From Ischnura elegans (Eukaryota > Arthropoda > Insecta > Odonata > Coenagrionidae): a stretch of DNA of 64,000 nucleotides. The notes under the pieces are model-generated. The model had not been told where the DNA came from, searched no databases, and saw only the letters and a program-made list of their open reading frames with translations. How positions within the stretch are numbered: position 1 is the first letter of the stretch; the number at the start of each line of letters is the position of its first letter. Positions 1-12,544 of this stretch are shown piece after piece. The stretch spans positions 49,139,111 to 49,203,110 of the forward strand of contig NC_060247.1 of assembly GCF_921293095.1 (NCBI RefSeq), in the 5' to 3' direction. Made by a program: the position numbers and the translations under genes.

Positions 1-111
1 TTGGTGTCACTTGCATTTGATTGAAGCAGACCATTGCATAGAAAACATACTCCTTCGATCACAGAAAAAAACACGCATCAATGGTGATACACATTCCGAG
101 GACTTAAAGTA
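1..111. repeat. Left part of 85-bp tandem repeat
   Basis: TGATACACATTCCGAGGACT at 84-103 recurs at 835-854. With 778-918 it forms two tandem units of about 85 bp, the first split by the MITE at 112-777. Confidence 0.8.
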
Positions 112-777
112 ATAGGGTGGTTTCCTATTATTTTTTTATTGCCTTAATCGAAAGATTATTACTCCTGGAGTACGTATTTCACGCTTTTAGATTTTTAAAT
201 GATAATATCTATTTTTCGCGATTAAATGAAAAGTGAAAATTTTCAAGCGCGCGAAAACGCGACGCGTTAGTAGGAATGATGGGAAATCTCTCCGTACGTC
301 GTATTTCTGGTTCCCCCTCCGCCCGGTGAGGTGACCTTGAGGCGAGGCTTAGCGCTGATACGTCGCAGGCTGCCAGCGGGTAGCCTAGTGCCCTGCCGCC
401 TGGTAGCGCTTGGCTTAAATAAGGATTATTAATACCTTATCAAACGAGGAAAACTTTCCGACCTTAGCCAGTTTTAATAAGTGATTATTAAGACATGTTT
501 CCCTGAGCTCTGCGCCTCATGCATGCATTGGTAACCTCAGACGACGTATAACTCCTATCTTCTCCTATAGAAACTAGGTCCCTGTGACGTCACGTGGAGT
601 GGCATCGCATGGGCGCCAATCTGGCCCTTTTCAAATGAGGATAAAAATGGACCATTGCCATTCGTCTACACCGGCATTTATAAAACGAAATAATTTGTAT
701 ATTATGAATACACTAATGGTGGGTAACGAATCGCAATTATTGCCTTTTGTTTTCTTTGATGAAGGAAACTACCCTAT
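112..777 (+). mobile_element. 666-bp MITE family, copy 1
   Basis: Termini ATAGGGTGGTTTCC and GGAAACTACCCTAT. Nearly identical to the inverted copy 28254-28919 (also 666 bp) and to 43002-43668. The interior has a GC-rich zone (250-420) and an open frame (584-838) that is not conserved as protein between copies. No transposase. Target analysis is in the findings. Confidence 0.92.
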
Positions 778-918
778 TGTGATGTCTCTCGATAGACAGA
801 ACCTCCCTCGCAAAACCTTCCTTGCAAATATCACATGATACACATTCCGAGGACTTAAAGTAATTGTGATGTCTCTCGATAGACAGAACCTCCCTCGCAA
901 AACCTTCCTTGCAAATAT
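778..918. repeat. 85-bp tandem repeat units
   Basis: TTGTGATGTCTCTCGATAGA and the following 35 bp occur at 778-832 and again at 863-918, joined by the A segment at 835-863. The second unit is uninterrupted. Confidence 0.9.
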
Positions 919-2142
919 CTCTCGATGTGCAAAATCTGTATACCTTTCACCGATTAATTTCACGAGAAATTGGAGATTTCCTCAGTTGATGACTAAGTCG
1001 CATAATGCCCTTTTAAGTTTTTGTGAACCTACAGACGGTCTTTTTGAGTTTATAGTCTTGTTCAGAGCAAATTAAGTTGACGTAAATTGGCGTAACTATG
1101 GGTTTGAAAACTCTTAAATAGTTTCTGTTGGTTCAATGCAAATTAAAATGGTATGCCTCGACTTAGGTTAGTCATAACTTGAGAAAACCACTAATTTATC
1201 TTGAAATTAACAAATAGCGAGGAAACTAGTAGAATCAATCGACAGACATAAAGACTATCGTAAATACTATAAAATCGATTTCAGGATTTATGCGCGGTTT
1301 GTGTTGCAACTGAATGAATACGCAATAAATCGATTTGGTTATAAATTATTCAAATTATACAAAAGCATATAAAAGTAGATAAGTTTTAGAGAACGAGGCT
1401 TTAAACTCAACAGTTATTCCAAATTAAAAGAAGAAAAGTTTTCCGAAAATTGATTTGGACATTCTTTTCAAATCCTCTCTAACGCTAAGTAAAGTCGTGT
1501 TAAATTAGTCAAATTGCCTCATTATAAAAATATATAAATTTCAGAGAATGGGGTTTTAAACTCAATAACTATATCGAATTGAAAGAAGTAAAGTTTTCAC
1601 GAACAAGAATTTAAAACCCCACGTTTTCGAGGTAAGTTATCAAATCCTAAGTGATACTAAGTTAAGCCACGTAAAGTTGCAGTGAACGAGGGCGAAGGGT
1701 TGGAGCGGACGTAAGGGAGGTAGAGGCGAAGAGGAGAAAGGGAGGAGAAAAGGGGTGTCGTCTAGCCGCAATGGTAATGGAACGAGAGTGAGGGAGCGAG
1801 GCAGGAATAATACGGGAGGCGGGGGGGAGGGAGGGGGTGGCAAAAGTGAAAGGGAAAGGAGGGCGGAAGGATCAGACGGATGGGGAGGGAGTTGTTGAGG
1901 GTCGCTGGGAGGACGCCCGGCCCCAGGGAGTGAGGCGGCGAATATAAGTTGGGAAGGGGGGTTGGTCGGCGGTGCTGCCGCTGCGTGATATCAGGAGAAA
2001 GGGTGACTTACGCCTGCAGACTACAAACCACCCCACCCCCTCCCCAACCGTCCCCCTGCCCTCTCTAATCTGGTTGGTTCGATTGATCGCAAACATTTCC
2101 GATGGTGAAATAAGATTTTATGCTTTCCCGGCGAATAATGTT
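919..2142. other. No gene seen; purine-rich tract
   Basis: AT-rich to about 1640. Then 1690-1910 is strongly purine-rich with G runs (GGGAGGCGGGGGGGAGGGAG at 1814-1833), followed by C-rich sequence at 2030-2065. Open frames here are low-complexity artefacts. Confidence 0.6.
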
Positions 2143-2578
2143 GGTAAACTTTTCTCGGGATTCCTACTGGGTTAAATACTCCAAATCACTGCATGAAACA
2201 AGTGACTTTGTACGCAGTAACGCGCACGCAAAATTTATACACACCAATGCAGTTCGTCATGAAAAAATATTGGGCTTACCTGGGATTCGTACCCGGATAT
2301 CCCGATTGCCTGACGGCAACCCGGATCCGGGTTCGAATCCCGGCTTAGCTAAATCTTTTCTCCTGACGTACTTCATCCTTGGTAAACACATTAAATACTA
2401 CATTTTATCCGACATTTAAATCTCACATCAGACTAGGGGTTTGTCCCCGGGGTTGCTGAAACGTTTTGCAGGGCTGCTGAGACATTCAGCAGCCCTTAAG
2501 ATCAGCCCCGACTACAGAGGTTGAAACGTCGGCTAAAATTGAGTATTGAACGCGGTCGGAGTCCCGAGAAAAGTTTAC
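2143..2578. repeat. Inverted-repeat element with tRNA-like core
   Basis: Inverted ends GGTAAACTTTTCTCGGGA (2143-2160) and TCCCGAGAAAAGTTTACC (2562-2579). Inside are two opposed B-box-like motifs (GGGATTCGTACCC near 2281 and GGGTTCGAATCCC near 2329) and a hairpin AGGGCTGCTG...CAGCAGCCCT (2470-2497). The motif GAAACGTCGG links it to the foldback at 12545. Confidence 0.6.
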
Positions 2579-2999
2579 CCACACTTGTGATGGTCTTGAC
2601 ACACCAGCAATACGAAAGATTTCCGATGTCGGTGAAAGGAATCACCTAAGTCGGTTGATGATTCATTGTAAAGTCGTAAACCACCGACTGCAGGGCTAAC
2701 CGCTATACACGGTACATAAGGACCATGGGTTAATCGATTGCCAGCGTCAGCTCATGTCAGTAAAGCCTGGTTTACGCGCAAATGTAGACTGATACAACAG
2801 TAGCTCAAGAACGATACCTCGCCACTACTATCAACACAAAAGAGAGACCACCACAATAATATGGTGAGTCAACCAACCCAAACCAACGATCCCGAGCACT
2901 CGTAGCAAGGCTCTTTTCGATGTATTTCAAAAGGGAAATTTCACACAACTTTCATATTGAATTTTTTGGTGAAAAAATTGCCTTATAGATAGTTCAAAG

Positions 3000-3174
3000 C
3001 CTTGGTGGCAGTGGGGTACAGTCTTCGCCTACCACACTGAATTTTGCGGGTTTTAGTCCCACTTAGGTAGGCAACCCCAACCTAGTCTCTAGCCGTCCTT
3101 TGTTATTTGCAGTAACCCCGATGTAATGCACAAATAGTACTGTTTCCGGGATGATTAAAATAAATAAAAACCAA
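3000..3174 (+). mobile_element. tRNA-derived SINE
   Basis: A-box-like GGTGGCAGTGGGGTACAGTC and B-box-like GCGGGTTTTAGTCCCAC, a roughly 100-bp tRNA-unrelated body, and an AAATAAATAAAAACC tail. The same design and tail occur at 4357-4618. Confidence 0.6.
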
Positions 3175-3952
3175 TTTATCTTACGAGCCGCAATCTCATA
3201 CGAATTACATGAGCTGGGAAAAATATTTTTTTAGCGGCGCGATTTCCTATGCATTTAAACGGAGCGTAATTCTAGAAAGAATTCTATATTTAAAAGAAGG
3301 CCATGCAAGCAGATTCCTTGGCTTCACTTGTGGAGGGCGTATCATCATTTCAATGTTTAGATTTCAAGGCTTAAATTAAGTAGTCAATCGACACGGGAAG
3401 CCAGCGATTAATTTTAGCCACGAAAACTCTCTCCGAGAAGGGAAAAAAAAGAACGTTCATTGAGCAAGAACATTGCGCACCCATTAACCCCTCTCTTAGA
3501 ATCCCGCACAAACTTACTCCCTCTCCAGCTCATACGTGAGGATCGGCCATGGGTGGGTAAGGGAGCGAGGGGGTCGCGAAGGGGGTGAAATGGCGGCGGA
3601 CAGACCGTCCTCGGCCTGCTATCCTTGTGGCTCAGTTACGACGAAAATAATACCGAGAGAGGAGGAAGGAGTGCTGCTACAGAGGGCGGGTGCATCCCGC
3701 TGTTTGAAAATACGGCCGCGTCGTCAAGCCATTCACTGCGTATCCAGCGGAGGGTGCGATTTTATCCCGAAAGACGTCAAAAAAAACTGTTCTCATCGAA
3801 AATACGAGTTTCTCATAAAATCATGCACAGTAGAATGTTTTTAGCGGCCGAAACTTTGAGGAACTCCATCATTACAGAAAATAAAATCAACGCATTGTTT
3901 TTATACCTACCTTATTCTTTTATTTTGCACTGCACCGCAGCATCATCAGTAT
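3175..3952. other. No secure gene
   Basis: Unique-looking sequence. Overlapping plus-strand open frames at 3536-3844 and 3625-4023 show no family signature; the second runs into the hAT MITE, which argues against it. Confidence 0.5.
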
Positions 3953-4255
3953 CAGTAGCGCAGCGAGGGGGGGTTTTGGGGGATAAAACCCCTCCCTATA
4001 GCTCACAGAAATTTTTAAGTTAAATCTATTTTTACTTAATTGGATTAATATTGCTCATAGAATTGTGTGAGGATTAATAAAATATCCCTCAGAAGGCCGT
4101 AAAAATCACCATTTTGAACCATTTATCTTAATTTTTTTCCGGCGGAAGGCCTCCGCACCTCCCGCTTACCCTGGCGGGTATGCAATACCCCCAAGCCTCC
4201 CAGTATTAGTTGCGCTTGAAACCCTTCCTAGCCTTAATTCCTTGCTGCACCCCTG
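3953..4255 (+). mobile_element. hAT MITE, CGCAGC family, copy 1
   Basis: 303 bp with ends CAGTAGCGCAGCGAGG and CTTGCTGCACCCCTG, exact 8-bp duplication ATCAGTAT (3945-3952, 4256-4263). It matches 27202-27501 in inverse orientation along its whole length. Confidence 0.92.
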
Positions 4256-4356
4256 ATCAGTATTGAATACGTACGTAGTTGCTGAACACATAAACTGAAT
4301 ACATAAGGCATCTATTACTATTATTATCATAGTTGAATGGCAAGAATAGATTCAAA

Positions 4357-4618
4357 TTTGTCGGCCTCGATGCCGACGGGGTTAAGTCCTCGCCTGCCAA
4401 ACAATTTATATTGATTTCTATATTCGGGCGAGGTTGAGACTAAAAGCCCCCTCACCCACATAACCCATGAAGAGGTCGCGGGTTCGATTACTGCCTGGGT
4501 GGGTTGTCCCTACCCAAAGAGCTGATGTTCGTGCACGTGTAAATGTTATCTTGTTGAAAATGCCGATTTAAAAGAGGCCGATGTCAGCTATTTTCGGTGG
4601 TATAGGAATAAATAAAAA
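4357..4618 (+). mobile_element. tRNA-derived SINE
   Basis: A tRNA-like head (CGACGGGGTTAAGTCCTCGC; B box GCGGGTTCGATTACTGC near 4479), a body shared in design with 3000-3174, and the tail AATAAATAAAAAAC. The head appears partly duplicated or interrupted between the boxes. Confidence 0.6.
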
Positions 4619-7078
4619 ACTAAATAACAGATAGAGTAGAATTTGAAAAATAAAAGACTTCTCTGTTACGCATAGAAGATTCCGATTATTAGGGCCACCG
4701 GCGAATTGGGGCACCCACTAACTTGTAACAAATACTTAAGAGCAGAACATAGAATAGAGTATTTAATACCTAGCAGTTTTCAGAGTTCAAATTTAGGCAT
4801 TCTAGAAAATGTGCATTTTTTAGGGTTGGATACTGTGTAGCATGATTCCCAAGGATCATAATAAATTTCCCATTAAAGTACGGAAAATAAGTTAGTACAG
4901 TTAAGGTCCCTCGGATAAAATAGGCTAGTAAAAGGGAGAAAATGGCTCGCTATCTCCGAAGGGAAGAACACAACAATTACCAGTTTTATTAAGTGAAGAG
5001 ACGTTGATTCCTTGGATTAGCCCACTGTCATCGAAGCGGCTCCAAAAATGAAATGGGTGTTCAACGGGAAAATCAACGCTGTCACCACGATAAGGACGGA
5101 GGCCTCGGGGATAGTAATCCAGAATCGACTTTAGCCTCAACGTCAAACTGCGGATGATCGTAATGCCTCGGCGAATAGAGGGCGAGAATCCTCTGAATTT
5201 GAAATCTGGGCCCAGCAAAGAGGTAAAGCATGAGACAAAATACGCCGAGGAACTCTTAAGGCACTTCATCTTTCGCCTCATATTACAATTAGTGTGATGG
5301 TCAACAAGGGGCAGCGCAGCTCGTGGATGCTTTGAAAAAATCATTTATTTCCCCAGAATATGACGGCATCCTCTAAAATATCAGGGGGGCAAATAGAAAA
5401 ATTCACTACAAATCCACTTCACTATCGAAAATCTATGAGCTGCGCGACCGTTTACTAACAAGCACACTAAGGCGAGCCGAGCTTTTAACTGCATCATATA
5501 TATTATTTCAGAAAGATTTTTTGTACCACTCCTTGAATACGATTACTTATGTGAAATTTTCCAAATAAATTTGAAGTTTCAAAAGTTTAGTGGAAACTTT
5601 ATAAATGTGTAAATGTCTGCATTGTGCTAGCTTTTCATGACTTCCATGGGTCACCGGAAAAGCCAAAATTAAAAGGAAGCGCAGAGTTTTGAGATGCAAT
5701 TGGTCAGTGTTTGCGTTGAATTCACGTGGAATGACTCGAATATTAAGTAATTTTTTTAAATTCTGCTTGTAAACTATAGCAACGTAAACCTGATTAGGAC
5801 GCCCTGATCATTACCAAAATTCAAGATTCCCAATAAATTTTGAAGATAAAATAATATAATACTTCACTGTGATTTCACGACGAAAAAAACATTTTTCAAA
5901 GCATTTTTTTATTTTAAGCAACGCATTTTTCTTGTGAATAGAACACGAACGCAATACAATCACATAAAGAGTTCGAAAATAGTTCATTATAACATATTAG
6001 TCAATAAATTTAGGGTATTACTCTCCAGTCTTTAACATAAAAACCATTACTGATATCAAACCCTTAGCATTCATTTGATTGGTAGGTGAAATTTGGGGTG
6101 TTGATGTAACATTCTAAGGTTATAGACGAACGACCCTTTTCAATTATTAAAATAAAATAATTTATAGCCTCAGAGTATGACGGCATTCTCTAAAAATATC
6201 ATTGCAGGCAAATTAGGGGTAGTGTTATAAAAAAATTCTCAACGAATTCACAGCAACATCGAAGTATATGCGTTTCATAAATGTACAATAATAAATGCAC
6301 AATCATGTAAATATTCAATAGATAGAAAGCGAATGAATGTACATGGCACTATAAACGAAAACGATTTGAGAATACGTAGTATTACATTTTTGACACTGCA
6401 CTCTAAACACCGAGATCGAAAAATCGACACTTAAACATATCAATAATACGGTATTCCATATGCCACAGGGTGAAACAAATCAGGCCCCCGCACAGTATAG
6501 AGGGGACTCCAAATTGAAAATCTACAGGGGTTGAATATATAGAAAGCGAAGGAAATTCAGAAAGGAGATGAAAGTTCGCCATAACTTTTCAGGAGATGGG
6601 AAAGGGAATAAAAGGGTCTTGGAGAAAGGGGCTCCTTTTCCCGGTCGCAGAGAACTGTGCACTGTCTGGTCGAATAGGCAAGCAATCCTATAGAGTCTTC
6701 TATCAATCAGAGAATACCTGTTAAATTTCATGACAGATAGCAGTGATAAGAACAGCTCGAATTTGAAAATGCACGTATTTTGAACGATATTTTGCACCTC
6801 AACCATCACAACTTACATAGATTAGCTATAAAAGCTTATGATTCACTAGAAGCTCCACGGGTCACAGAACTAACAATTAATTGCAGATTTTGAAACGATA
6901 CGAATTTGGAGACGATTAACCAAAAATATCAAGGAATAACGTCATTAACAGGAACTTCAGTAGACTATGTATTCGACTCAAGCACCAACGTTTCATATAT
7001 TTCTGAGCGTATATTAATGGATAACAATCATTATTGCATCGACTCTCACGGCCTGCTTCAAAGCCAATTTTCCTCGCC
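4619..7078. other. No secure gene
   Basis: AT-rich. The minus-strand frame 4925-5344 (139 codons) is long for this composition but shows no domain or splice support. A short repeat, AGTATGACGGCATTCTCTAA near 6174 and AATATGACGGCATCCTCTAA near 5356, hints at a dispersed element. Confidence 0.5.
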
Positions 7079-7512
7079 AACAACAATATGGCAACACTCT
7101 TTTCCCAAGCCTTTCACGGTTGATAAACAAATCAAGGCTACCTTAAAATGAAGCAGATTACTTTTCCATCACTCGAAATGCAGAAATAAAATCTATATTA
7201 CCATCGCATACAAAGACACATAAAAACAACCATGACATACAATAAAAGCACTGATTGACGAAATGACCAAAAATGTCGAAAAATATATATTATTCACGAA
7301 GCCACTTTTATTCAACCAACAATATGGCATCCCTATTTTACCAATCCTTTCGCAGCTGTTAAATTAATCCGAGTCAGCCTAAAAATGAAGTAGAATACTT
7401 TTCCATCACTCGAAATGCAGAAAAAATCTATATTATCATTGCATACCAAGACACATAAAAAAAACATCCATGACATACAATAAAAACACTTATTGACGAA
7501 AGGACCAAAAAT
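7079..7512. repeat. Direct tandem duplication, about 195 bp per unit
   Basis: CAACAATATGGCA...ACCAAAAAT at 7079-7275 is repeated at 7316-7512 with about 15% differences. Shared blocks include ACTTTTCCATCACTCGAAAT and CATGACATACAATAAAA. The period is about 237 bp. Confidence 0.85.
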
Positions 7513-10022
7513 AAATAATTTATACAACTAACAAAAATTGTGATTCAATTGCAAGACCACATACATAGTCATAGAGCAATGTCATAAAAATCTAATCAGA
7601 TACATAAACTGGTGATTATATCTTTTTGTTTCGCATTCGCGGAGAATTGGATACATTAACTTGAGCCAAGAACTATTATTCCTCTAAAATATATCCTTAT
7701 TTAAAATCCCTGCGGTGGATTTTCGGCACTGTTCCAATTAGACCAAAGCAAAAATAACCCCCCTTGAAATATATGTACATCACTTTTGAGCTTAAAATAT
7801 CACAAGGATCTTTTTCTAGGAAAATACGACCGTTATACTATTCGATATGACGCTTAGACGACAAACTTCGTTATAACTTTATAAGGTAGGTTAAAAATCC
7901 ATAAATTAATTTTTCATCTACCAGCGGTTACTAAAAGATTTTTTAATTATTAAGATGAAACATAGCAATATTGGCGATAATTGCAAAAATTCTCTTTGAT
8001 TATCACATTACTCGGAGTTTTAAAAGTAATATGTAATGATACCTTTGCCGATTCATCAAATTTGAGCTATAATTTAAGATTATTTAGTGGCTGCATGAAA
8101 GACCTCAATGGATGGATAATTATGACTTTTTCAGAGTAAAATTTCAGAAGGTGTCAATTAGACAAACTTGACACAAAATTTAGGCGGAAAAACAGCGATG
8201 GGATAATCGTCTGAGAAGCATTATGAAGGAAAAAAATTTAACTCAAAAAAGCTAAGCCAATGACGAATTGATGATTCAAGAAACTGAATGTATACGTACC
8301 CTTAAACAAATTTCGATTATTTATTAAATTTTAAAAACAGAAAGTGAGAAAAAAAACATTAACCAAACCATAACCACGAACAGCATGTAGTTCGATCGTA
8401 AAACTATAAAACACTTTTAACGCTTATTCTGTCTCATTTTCACAAGCCTCTCTCCCCACTTAGCATATCTTTTTGAAAGGTTTCGACCGACCGATTTTCG
8501 CTCTCGCGGCGACGTAAGTCGAGTAAACCTTATAAGGATTCGTCAGACACGGTTTTTTTCTCCAACACTTCACTCTCATCCACGCTTTTCTCATGGCCTC
8601 TTAGAGAACCTTTCTGCTGAACTGTGAGTTGCGATGCCGAGCCCTTAAAAATCTACGACGTTTGACTACGCGCCTTCTGCGGAAGTGCAGGCGGTGGGGC
8701 ACTGAGAAGCGTAAAGGGGAGAGGAGGAATGCACAGATGCCGACCTTACACACTCAAGAGGTTTATTGTTCCGCCGAACACAATAAGCGCTCGCAACGAA
8801 CCCTCGTCAGCACGCACGGGGCATTTGGGACTGCCTCAACCTCTTTCCACGTTGGCCATTCATTAAAGCACCTTCACGAAACCCACTGGATGCGTGGTCT
8901 TTCACAGTGCGGGAAACGCCCGCCCGCCAGCCCGTCGTAGCGCGGGAATCGCGCCGCTCCCAGGAGCAGGGAACCGATAAAAAAGAACACGCCCCACACC
9001 GCATGGGACGCCACCGCCTATAGGACCCGTGGCGGTCGCCGGGACCGTATCGTAAAATGCGGCGGCGGCAAAGCAGCTTCAACATCGCCACCGCGCTGGA
9101 AAAAATAAAACGCAGCGGGTTTGACGCTAGACCAATGGCGAATACTTATGGGGAGCGCGCACCCCCTTTGAGCGGCCGCCCGCATTGCAAAATCACAATA
9201 GTGGCTTTTTTAAATCATAAGATAGCATTGTCTAGTATATGTGCACAATCAGTTTAAGTAAAACTTGGCATGTGACTAGACTATATTTTTATTACGATAA
9301 CAGTAAAGGTAGCTCAAGATCTTTTGCTTTACCCCTCCTTCAGTTTTTTCTGTTTTCACCACTGCGCTAGATTCCTTGTTCAAGCACGAACAAAAGGCGT
9401 TTATTGTTCGAGGGGGAAATATCTCTGCGATAAATTTTTGAAAAAACGAAATAGAAATATGATTTTATTTTGAATGAGGCCAAAACCAAGATTTTTAGAG
9501 GGTAGTTTCACATGGTTCGGCGCAAAGAAATTCATTTATAGACATAAAATACAAATTTTCCATTTCTAGCGCAGTGAATGATGAACAAATAGATTATGTA
9601 ACATATTAGTCGAGTTAAACACTTCAAAAAAAAACGCAGAGGTCTCTCGATAATTAGTTGATGGGAAAATATTATTCAATATGAAGGGAGGATGAATATC
9701 TAGGGGAAATGCATACGTGATCGCCCACTATGCATAGTGGACCTTAGCAAACATTTGTTAGGTTTATGTTGTACGATTGTGTATCTGCATGGGCTATACA
9801 CTCATATATACGGGGGAAATCACTAAAAGCCAGACTCTGATAAAATTCAGCGATATCCTATGGAAGGTATCTCCTAAGCACAGGAGAGATAACCACTGAA
9901 TCTTCATTGACCGAGAATTTACGCAATTTTGATTGACAAGTATGCTTCCGAGATGATAAATGCCACGTTCCGACGTAGAATAAGCGGAATGAGAATAGCA
10001 CAATTTTTCTAGAGCCAAAATG
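7513..10022. other. No secure gene; GC-rich patch 8.6-9.2 kb
   Basis: AT-rich to 8450, then a CpG-bearing patch (8640-9190) with overlapping frames on both strands and no recognised domain. It could be a promoter or first-exon region of a gene whose exons I cannot find. Confidence 0.4.
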
Positions 10023-10174
10023 TATATTTAAGTAAATGAAAGATCGTAGCACTTTTCCACAAGAACTTTTAATGCGTACAACGCGTTTCGGCTCACTGAG
10101 CCTCTTGTACCAGATGTACGCATTAAAAATTCTTGTGGAAAAGTGCTACGATCTTTCATTCACTTAAATATGTC
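10023..10174. repeat. Foldback element, 58-bp arms
   Basis: Arms 10023-10080 and 10116-10174 are inverse copies (AAAGATCGTAGCACTTTTCC and GGAAAAGTGCTACGATCTTT) around a loop with GCGTTTCGGCTCACTGAGCC. Nearly perfect pairing. Confidence 0.85.
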
Positions 10175-11679
10175 TAACTTCCACCAATTGAAGCCTGAAT
10201 CTGTTGAACTTATCCAAAATGTATAATTCAGTTATCAAAAGATATTGACATAACTTTAAGAGCAGTGAAAAGAAAGCAAAAATGTAAATAAATCCATGCC
10301 GCAATTTCACTGCCGCATTGAAAATTCAGGCGGGCAGCAAAAACACGCTCTCTTGTAAATTGAAAAACAATTGACTACTGTCGCTGCTAAACACAAAATT
10401 CACTATCGGTAGACGATCAGGCTGTTGTTTTATTAATTGAGGCAACGCGACTACTATTAGTCTTAAACGGTGCGTACAAAAAACAACTCGGAGATGATTT
10501 CAGAATCGGCTCGATATTTAGGGTATCCGAGTGCGGTTCCAACCCGTTTATGGACAGCGTTCCCGTCGCTGCAAGCCGAGAGCGCTCCCACCAATAGTCG
10601 TTTCGACCTTGTATCGCGAATTTTTATGGATGCAAATTAAGAAGCGGATGGTACCCGCATGGTACTGCAGTCGACGCTTCACCTTAATTCGAGCCTTCAA
10701 CTCGGAAGAAAGGACGTGAAGGAGCAAAAAATAAAAACATGCCTACTTTCTATGGGCACTATAAAAAAAAAGAGGGATCGAGATAAACTGAGCTAAGTAA
10801 GCATGAAAGGGGACTTGAATAACATCATTTCCTCGTTGTGGATGATAAATCCGGTCAAGTGTGCAGAAATACTGGTGCGGAGACAAAGGATTACTTGGCC
10901 AAGGGACTAAAAACCCCTGTCTGAAGGAAGAGGCATTTGAGAGGGAGTGCGGGTTGAAGGGGAAGAGGAGAATAGAACATAAGGGAGTTTTTCAATGCAT
11001 TGTCGTCAGACGCCAGTGTTTGAATTACAATCGCCGCGGGAGGTGATTCGCACGGGAAATGAGAAGGATTAGCGGCAGAGAGTGAATGAGGATCGGTGGA
11101 GGAAGCGAATGAAGAGTTCAGCCGGCATATATTAAGTGGCGAGCCGCAAAAAACGTAGATGTCTCCATGGAGAGCCAACAATCGGAATGAAAGGCTAGAG
11201 AAAAAAAAATAAGAACAATTTTTCTTAATCGACTGGACCGCTCTATTCATAGATTTAATTGCCTTTCCCTTTACATATTTTTTCATTGTGGATCCAGCTT
11301 CAATCGATGCGGACAGAAGAAATAAATCTGGTGGCCAGATGAATGCCATCCGGTTATTAGCCAAGCGGAGGAAAGTAATACTGTGCTTCTAAATCGTTAG
11401 AAGCTAAATAGATTTTGCTATGCTTCATTTTTATAACCGCAGATATCTTATAAAAATGACATCACTAATTGGAAATATAAATATATCGACTCCTGAGCTA
11501 ATAAAAGGTAGAAATAAACCACTATCAGTCACATAAACTAAGAAAAATTTTAACGACTGCGTCTTATCTCACTTGTTACTTTAACTATCCAGTAACCAAT
11601 ACCTAACCTTTATCTATAATTAATAGAATCGTGCGTGACTTGGTGGAAATTCTTTATCGTGAGATTTGAAAGAATTAAA
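10175..11679. other. No secure gene
   Basis: A minus-strand frame of 157 codons at 10891-11364 has no recognisable domain, and its Phe/Ser/Leu-rich composition looks spurious. Nothing else stands out. Confidence 0.45.
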
Positions 11680-11830
11680 ACTTTCCTTTTTCCGAATGGT
11701 GATTTACATTGTCCGACCATGGTTTCGTTACAGCGTAACATTTTCAAGTTTTCCACTTCATTGAAAATGTTACGCTGTAACGAAACAATAGTCAGACAAA
11801 ACAAATCACCACGTGGAAAAATCAAAGTTT
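11680..11830. repeat. Foldback element, about 65-bp arms
   Basis: Inverted arms share GTTTCGTTACAGCGTAACAT and GGTGATTT, and meet in a loop of about 14 bp. The arms differ by a few substitutions and one small indel. Confidence 0.85.
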
Positions 11831-12544
11831 ATTATTCTTCCAACTCCAAACCTTTATCATTCGATGTTATTCGATGGAAGAATCTCTCCCCGTATAACCA
11901 TTAATTTAAGTTACCTCAAGACCAGTGGAACACAAAATACGACCTCAAATAAAAGACTGGTGGCATTTTCAAACAGTCATCACTATGGGGTCCCAGATTG
12001 TACACCCGGTTGAAGCCTTGAACAACCCCAAACGAAAATGATCATGGCTCAAAATGGCCCGAGGCAAGGAACTAGCTTATCCACCCTGAAAGCGTGGTAT
12101 GCATAGCAGCGTTAATGTATATGCTTGATCACTTGACCTAGTGAAAATATATAGGGGATAAACCTAAATTGCAGCTGAATACAATTAATGGAAATGCTGA
12201 AATAAAAATATAGGAACGAGCATTACATCTTTATAAGCCTAATAATGTCGTAAATACTTAAAGCAAGGCATTTGTAAAATTATTCCACAATATTGCACGC
12301 ATTAGGCTTAGTTGGAATGATCTCTATCCCCTACTATTCAAATCAAGATTCGTATCGAAGTGGTGATCAACCTTCAAAAAGAAAAAGTAGAAAAAACGTA
12401 CGCAACTCCAGTTTTGAATTTTCCTCTAGAAGTATTATTTTACTTGAATAAAATAATAATGGAGATAAAATAATTATGTATGTATACCAATGCATCGGCC
12501 CCGAATCTAACGACATTATGTATGATCTTAGGTTTTCCCGGCGT

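Noticed and set aside
584-838. Open frame of 84 codons, repeated on the minus strand at 28217-28447
   Set aside because: It lies inside the 666-bp MITE and matches because the element is repeated; the frame differs between copies and shows no domain.
2329-2352. Possible tRNA gene
   Set aside because: The T-arm is good, but no matching acceptor stem or A box lies at the right distance; it is better explained as a repeat-derived B box.
4925-5344. 139-codon minus-strand frame
   Set aside because: No homologous motif, no splice sites and odd composition; a chance frame cannot be excluded.
10891-11364. 157-codon minus-strand frame
   Set aside because: No recognisable domain and a Ser/Phe/Leu-rich composition typical of chance translation.
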